The notes below the pieces were generated by a model that worked only from the letters and a program-made list of their open reading frames with translations, was not told the origin of the DNA and searched no databases. Below are positions 36,618 through 40,608 of a DNA stretch of 40,608 nt, piece by piece; position 1 is the first letter of the stretch, and the number at the start of each line of letters is the position of its first letter. A program made the translations under genes and the position numbers. The DNA is from CAYYWV01 sp964475385 (GTDB taxonomy: Bacteria; Pseudomonadota; Alphaproteobacteria; JAAXGF01), in assembly GCA_964475385.1 (NCBI GenBank), contig CAYYWV010000008.1, positions 1 to 40,608 of the forward strand, in the 5' to 3' direction.

Positions 36618-36646
36618 CTGACAGCCTTTCGGCAACCCCTTATAAG
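36618..36646 (+). promoter_or_regulatory. Promoter of sdhE-mfd sharing its -10 with recG
   Basis: CTGACA (36618-36623), a 17-base spacer and TATAAG (36641-36646) give a strong sigma-70-like promoter, starting near 36653 and leaving a 35-base leader to the sdhE ATG. The -10 lies inside the palindrome CTTATAAG (36639-36646), which also provides the -10 of the opposite promoter. Confidence 0.6.
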
Positions 36647-36667
36647 CTATTGACGCGAAGCTGACAG
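36639..36667 (-). promoter_or_regulatory. Promoter of recG sharing its -10 with sdhE
   Basis: On the minus strand CTGTCA (36667-36662), 17 bases and TATAAG (36644-36639) mirror the opposite promoter. Transcription would begin near 36632, giving a 35-base leader to the recG ATG at 36597. The -35 matches 4 of 6 consensus bases, weaker than its twin. Confidence 0.5.
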
Positions 36668-36687
36668 CCATCGGCAGGCTCCCGGAC

Positions 36688-36951
36688 ATGGACGAACCCC
36701 TCGACAGGCGGCGCAGACGACTGCGCTATCGAAGCTGGCACCGGGGCACCCGCGAGCTCGACCTCATTCTCGGCCCCTTCGCCGATGCCCATATGGACAC
36801 GCTCGGACCGGCCGAGCTCGACGAGTTCGAGGCCCTTCTCGACGTTCCCGACGCCGAGGTGTTCGACTGGATCAGCGGCAAGGCGCCGCCTCCGGTGCGC
36901 TTCGAATCGATGCTCGGCGAACTGATACGAAACTTCAAGTACCATTCTTAA
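36688..36951 (+). CDS. sdhE: Succinate dehydrogenase assembly factor SdhE
   Basis: This is an 87-residue protein of the SdhE/Sdh5/DUF339 family, which promotes covalent FAD attachment to SdhA. The diagnostic RGxxE is RGTREL (Arg19, Gly20, Glu23). The rest is helical and acidic (LGPAELDEFEALLDVPDAEV). It sits 13 bases before mfd, a common alphaproteobacterial pairing. The Shine-Dalgarno signal is weak. Confidence 0.93.
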   Translation: MDEPLDRRRRRLRYRSWHRGTRELDLILGPFADAHMDTLGPAELDEFEALLDVPDAEVFDWISGKAPPPVRFESMLGELIRNFKYHS

Positions 36952-36964
36952 TACGCTTGAAAAC

Positions 36965-39900
36965 TTGAAATCCATTCTAGACAGGGAAGGGCGGGTCTGG
37001 CTTGCGTCCGCGCCCGAAGGGCTGGATGCGCGCCGCCTCGGCGAGGCGCTCGCGAATCTCGAGGGGGCGACGCTTCTGCACATCGCGCGGGACGACGCGC
37101 GAATGGCGCGCTTCGCCGAGACGCTGCGCTTCTTCCACCCCGCGATCGAGATTCTGACTCTGCCGGCTTGGGACTGCCTGCCGTTCGACCGCGCCTCGCC
37201 CGATTCGGCCCTCGTCGGCCAGCGGATGGCGACGCTTGCGCGTCTCGCCGAGGGCGCGCCCCCGCCGCCCGGCGGGCGGGTCGTCGTGACCACGGTCAAC
37301 GCCGTCCTCCAGCGCCTGCCGCCGCGCAGCGCGATGGCGGGCGCGCGGCGACGGCTGCGCAGGGGCGAGCGGATCGCCCGCGAGGCGCTTGTCGCCTTTC
37401 TCGACGCCGGCGGGTACGCGCGCACGGGCACGGTGATGGAGCCCGGCGAGTTCGCGCCCCGTGGCGGGCTGGTCGACGTGTTCCCGCCGGATGCCGCCGA
37501 GCCGGTGCGGATCGACCTCTTCGGCGACGAGATCGAGAGCCTGCGCCGGTTCGACCCCGTGACCCAGCGCAGCGGCGCGGCGATCGAAGAGGTCGCGATC
37601 GGGCCGGCCGGCGAGGTCCGGCTCGATCCGGCGTCGGTCGAGCGCTTCCGCGCCGGCTACCGCGAGCTGTTCGGCGCCGACGTGCGCGACGACCCTCTCT
37701 ACGAAGCGGTCTGCGCCGGCCGGCGCTACCCCGGGATCGAGCACTGGATCGCGCTGTTTTACGAACGTCTCGAGACCCTCGGCGATTATCTGCCGGGCGT
37801 TCCGATCAGCCTCGATCCTCTGGTCGACGAGGCCCGCGAGGGGCGTCTTGCGACGATCGCCGACCACTATGCGGCGCGGATCGAAGGGCTCGGCGGCGGC
37901 AAAGAGATCGCCGCGGCCCTTTATCGCCCGGTCCCGCCCGAGCGCACCTATCTCGATGCGGCGGGGTGGGAGGCCCTTCTCGCCGGGCGGGCGGTGGTCG
38001 AGATCACGCCGTTTGCCGTCGCCCCGACCCCGGACCGTCCCGCGATCGACGCCGGCGGGCGGCCGGCGCGCGATTTCGCCGAAGCCCGCGCCGATCCTTC
38101 GGTCAACCTGTTCGATGCGGTCGCGGCCGGGCTCGATGAGGAGGCGCGGCGCGGCCGACGCGTGTTGATCGCTTGCTACAGCGCGGGCTCGCGCGATCGC
38201 ATCGCCGATCTTCTCGCCGATCACGGCGCGCGGGCGCTCGCCACGGTCGAGCGCTGGGCCGAGGCGGTCGCTCTGCCGGCGGGAACGGTCGCGCTCACCG
38301 TCCTCGGCGTCGACCGGGGGTTCGCCTGCGCCGATCTCGCCCTTTTCACCGAGCAGGATCTCCTCGGCGAGCGAATCACCCGGCGGACCCGGCCGCGCCG
38401 GCGCGCTTCCGAAGCCTTCATCGCCGAGGCGGCGAGTCTTAGCCCCGGCGACCTCGTCGTTCACGCCGATCACGGCATCGGCCGCTTCGACGGCCTCGAG
38501 ACCTTGAGCCTCGACGGCGCGCCCCACGATTGCCTGAGGCTGATCTACGCCGGCGGCGACAAGCTCTATCTCCCGGTCGAGAACATAGAGCTTCTCTCGC
38601 GCTACGGCCCGGCCGACGGCGAGGTCGCGCTCGACCGGCTGGGCAGCGCCCACTGGCAGGCGCGGCGCGCCCGGCTCAAGGAGCGAATCCGCGAGATGGC
38701 GGGCGAGCTCGTCCGGGTCGCGGCCGAGCGTAACCTGCGCAAGGCCGTCGTGCTGACCCCGCCCGAGGGGCTTTACGACGAGTTCTGCGCCCGCTTCCCT
38801 TACGAGGAGACCGAAGACCAGCGCCGCGCGATCGAGGATGTGCTCGACGATCTCGTTTCCGGCCGGCCCATGGACCGGCTGGTCTGCGGCGACGTGGGCT
38901 TCGGCAAGACCGAGGTGGCGCTGCGCGCCGCTTTCGTCGCCGCGATGAACGGCCGCCAGGTCGCGGTCGTGGTGCCGACGACGCTCTTGTGCCGCCAGCA
39001 TTTCGCGACCTTCACCGAGCGATTCCGCGGGCTGCCGGTGCGGATCGAACAGCTTTCGCGCCTGGTTCCGCCGAAGCGCGCCGCCGAGGTGCGCGCCGGC
39101 CTCGCCTCGGGCCAGGTCGATATCGTGATTGGAACCCACGCCCTTCTCGGAAAATCCATTCGCTTCAAAGACCTCGGTCTTCTCGTTGTCGATGAGGAGC
39201 AACATTTCGGCGTCGCCCACAAGGAGCGCCTCAAGCAGCTTCGCACCGATGTCCACGTGCTTACGCTGACCGCAACGCCGATCCCGCGCACCCTTCAGCT
39301 CGCGCTCAGCGGGGTGCGCGCGCTCAGCCTGATCACCACGCCGCCGGTGGACCGACTCGCGGTGCGAACCTTCATCGCGCCGTTCGATCCGGTGGTGGTG
39401 CGCGAGGCGATCCTGCGCGAGCGTTTACGCGGCGGGCAGGCCTTCTATGTCTGTCCGCGGATCGAGGACATCGAGCGTCTTGTTGAACGGTTGCGCGAGT
39501 TGGTTCCCGAGGTCCGCGTCGCCGCCGCCCACGGTCGGCTCTCGGCGCGCGCGCTCGAACGCATCATGAGCGCTTTTTACGACGGCGCTTACGACGTTCT
39601 GGTCTCGACCGCGATTATCGAATCGGGGCTCGATATCCCGCGTGTGAACACCTTGATCGTGCATCGCGCGCACATGTTCGGCCTCGCCCAGCTCTACCAG
39701 CTTCGCGGCCGGATCGGGCGCGCTAAGCTGCGCGCCTACGCCTATCTCACCCTGCCGCCGCGCGGCGGGCTGACCGAGGCGGCGACCAAGCGGCTCGAGG
39801 TGATGCACAAGCTCGACAGCCTGGGCGCGGGCTTCAACCTCGCGAGCTACGACCTCGATATCCGGGGGGCCGGGAACCTTCTTGGGGCCGAGCAGTCGGG

Positions 39901-40477
39901 CCATATCCGCGAGGTCGGGCTCGAGCTCTACCAGCAGATGCTCGAGGACGCGGTGAACGAGCTTCGCGCCAAGCGCGCGGGCGAGGGCGAGGAAAAGGCG
40001 CGGCCGTCGGCCGAGCGGGGCTGGACCCCGCAGATCAACCTCGGCGGCGCGGTGCTGATCCCCGAGGATTACGTCGCCGACCTTGGGCTCAGGCTCGCGC
40101 TTTACCGTCGGCTCGGCGCGCTCGAGAGCGCGGCCGACATCGACGCCTTTGCGGCCGAGCTCGTCGACCGGTTCGGCCCTTTGCCGGCCTCGGTCTCCCA
40201 CCTTCTCAGGATCGTGCGCATCAAGCAGCTCTGCCGCGCCGCCGGCGTGGCGCGGCTCGACGCCGGGGCCGAGGGGGCGGTGATCGCTTTCCACGACGAC
40301 AGCTTCGCCAACCCGGCGGGATTGGTCGCCTACATCGGCCGCGAGGCGGCGAGCGTGCGCCTCAGGCCCGACCACCGGTTGGTGGTCAAGCGCGACTGGC
40401 AAAGCATGGAGGCGCGGCTCGCGGGCGTCGAAGAGATTCTCGCGCGCCTCTCGGAGATCGCGCGAGAGGCGGCGTAA
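36965..40477 (+). CDS. mfd: Transcription-repair coupling factor Mfd
   Basis: This is a 1170-residue protein of usual Mfd length. The N-terminal UvrB-like region (about 1-340) includes DCLPFDRASPD and GTVMEPGEFAPRGGLVDVFP. The RNA polymerase-interacting domain (about 480-560) begins LSPGDLVVHADHGIGRFDGL. The translocase has Walker A GDVGFGKT (642-649) and motif II DEEQ (743-746), followed by TATPIPRTLQ. LYQLRGRIGRAK is motif VI. The C-terminal domain binds UvrA inhibitorily. Mfd pushes stalled RNA polymerase off damaged DNA and recruits UvrA. The only plausible start is TTG 36965, since an in-frame stop lies at 36923 and no ATG or GTG comes before the conserved sequence. Confidence 0.96.
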   Translation: MKSILDREGRVWLASAPEGLDARRLGEALANLEGATLLHIARDDARMARFAETLRFFHPAIEILTLPAWDCLPFDRASPDSALVGQRMATLARLAEGAPPPPGGRVVVTTVNAVLQRLPPRSAMAGARRRLRRGERIAREALVAFLDAGGYARTGTVMEPGEFAPRGGLVDVFPPDAAEPVRIDLFGDEIESLRRFDPVTQRSGAAIEEVAIGPAGEVRLDPASVERFRAGYRELFGADVRDDPLYEAVCAGRRYPGIEHWIALFYERLETLGDYLPGVPISLDPLVDEAREGRLATIADHYAARIEGLGGGKEIAAALYRPVPPERTYLDAAGWEALLAGRAVVEITPFAVAPTPDRPAIDAGGRPARDFAEARADPSVNLFDAVAAGLDEEARRGRRVLIACYSAGSRDRIADLLADHGARALATVERWAEAVALPAGTVALTVLGVDRGFACADLALFTEQDLLGERITRRTRPRRRASEAFIAEAASLSPGDLVVHADHGIGRFDGLETLSLDGAPHDCLRLIYAGGDKLYLPVENIELLSRYGPADGEVALDRLGSAHWQARRARLKERIREMAGELVRVAAERNLRKAVVLTPPEGLYDEFCARFPYEETEDQRRAIEDVLDDLVSGRPMDRLVCGDVGFGKTEVALRAAFVAAMNGRQVAVVVPTTLLCRQHFATFTERFRGLPVRIEQLSRLVPPKRAAEVRAGLASGQVDIVIGTHALLGKSIRFKDLGLLVVDEEQHFGVAHKERLKQLRTDVHVLTLTATPIPRTLQLALSGVRALSLITTPPVDRLAVRTFIAPFDPVVVREAILRERLRGGQAFYVCPRIEDIERLVERLRELVPEVRVAAAHGRLSARALERIMSAFYDGAYDVLVSTAIIESGLDIPRVNTLIVHRAHMFGLAQLYQLRGRIGRAKLRAYAYLTLPPRGGLTEAATKRLEVMHKLDSLGAGFNLASYDLDIRGAGNLLGAEQSGHIREVGLELYQQMLEDAVNELRAKRAGEGEEKARPSAERGWTPQINLGGAVLIPEDYVADLGLRLALYRRLGALESAADIDAFAAELVDRFGPLPASVSHLLRIVRIKQLCRAAGVARLDAGAEGAVIAFHDDSFANPAGLVAYIGREAASVRLRPDHRLVVKRDWQSMEARLAGVEEILARLSEIAREAA

Positions 40478-40509
40478 TGCCATTTCGCCTTTGAACGACC
40501 TATGGGACC

Positions 40510-40572
40510 GAGGCCCTCATCCTTCGACGAGCTCAGGATGAGGCTTCGACATCGCTCAGGATGAGGGCCTCA
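40510..40572. repeat. Palindromic intergenic repeat element
   Basis: GAGGCCCTCATCCT (40510-40523) is perfectly inverted as AGGATGAGGGCCTC (40559-40572). Between them the 13-mer GCTCAGGATGAGG occurs twice in direct orientation (40531-40543 and 40554-40566), and CCTCATCCT (40515-40523) can pair with either copy. Two alternative hairpins are therefore possible. The style (CATCCTTCGAC...GCTCAGGATGAGG) is like intergenic repeat families common in alphaproteobacteria. It follows mfd. Confidence 0.7.
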
Positions 40573-40582
40573 CCCTGAGCGC

Positions 40583-40602
40583 GCCCCCGCGAAAGCGGGG
40601 GC
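40583..40602. repeat. GC hairpin with GAAA loop
   Basis: GCCCCCGC (40583-40590), loop GAAA, GCGGGGGC (40595-40602): a perfect 8-bp stem with a tetraloop just past the palindromic repeat. It may be part of the same repeat family or a terminator cut by the window edge; no T run is visible. Confidence 0.5.
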
Positions 40603-40608
40603 CTGTCG

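Noticed and set aside
34657..36621. A 654-residue plus-strand frame opposite recG
   Set aside because: recG motifs on the minus strand are complete and in order; the antisense translation is Arg/Gly/Asp-rich without motifs.
36977..39256. A 759-residue minus-strand frame opposite mfd
   Set aside because: mfd is intact in the other strand; this frame is a codon-bias shadow.

Overview
The window is about 40.6 kb of GC-rich chromosome from an alphaproteobacterium, most likely a Rhodospirillales-type lineage. This rests on recognisable families and gene order: a MucR/Ros regulator, the order ubiquinol-cytochrome c chaperone / DUF177 / rpmF / plsX / fabH / ihfA / merR, the glyA-nrdR-ribD-ribE-ribBA-ribH-nusB-thiL run, a DUF6867 gene attached to a liv operon, and dense GTGA/ATGA stop-start overlaps. 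I see no phage, transposase, plasmid or CRISPR signature. Most of it is core genome, with a small accessory-looking patch after a tRNA-Pro gene.

Layout. 1-1046: the last codons of a GGDEF protein, rpmG (L33) and a conserved small protein on the minus strand, then a leader region. 1047-6776: a branched-chain amino-acid type ABC transporter (livH, livM, livG, livF, a DUF6867 membrane protein, and a livK-type binding protein) closed by a strong intrinsic terminator. 6850-7366: mucR on the minus strand with a candidate promoter. 7772-14298: glyA, nrdR and the riboflavin operon, ending in nusB and thiL. The second half of the RibBA-like protein has lost the GTP cyclohydrolase II metal site. 14420-17926: DUF4865, an orphan FliL-like protein and a K+-independent proton-pumping pyrophosphatase. 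17935-22999: bamE (minus), then the lipid/ribosome/IHF cluster and tRNA-Pro(GGG). 23000-25255: poorly characterised small genes plus a pterin dehydratase. 25554-30909: prkA-yeaH-spoVR and a Tag-like glycosylase. 30878-33480 (minus): a glutathionyl-hydroquinone reductase, then an isoprenylcysteine-methyltransferase-like enzyme translationally coupled to a type III polyketide synthase. 33739-40477: DUF502, recG (minus), and sdhE-mfd. The right edge carries a palindromic intergenic repeat.

How the genes fit together. The liv genes form one uptake system. The rib genes supply flavins, with thiL making thiamine diphosphate. plsX-fabH start phospholipid and fatty-acid synthesis beside a ribosomal protein gene. 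prkA-yeaH-spoVR is the widely conserved stress-kinase cluster found also outside spore formers. recG and mfd are genome-maintenance helicases transcribed divergently from a shared 90-bp region. In that region two candidate promoters share one palindromic -10 box.

The observations most worth following up are the polyketide synthase/methyltransferase pair, the degenerate RibBA, the shared -10 divergent promoter, the prkA-yeaH-spoVR operon, and the uncharacterised genes after tRNA-Pro. I did not find a clear-cut new defence or mobile system. All functional calls come from reading the sequence, without database searches.
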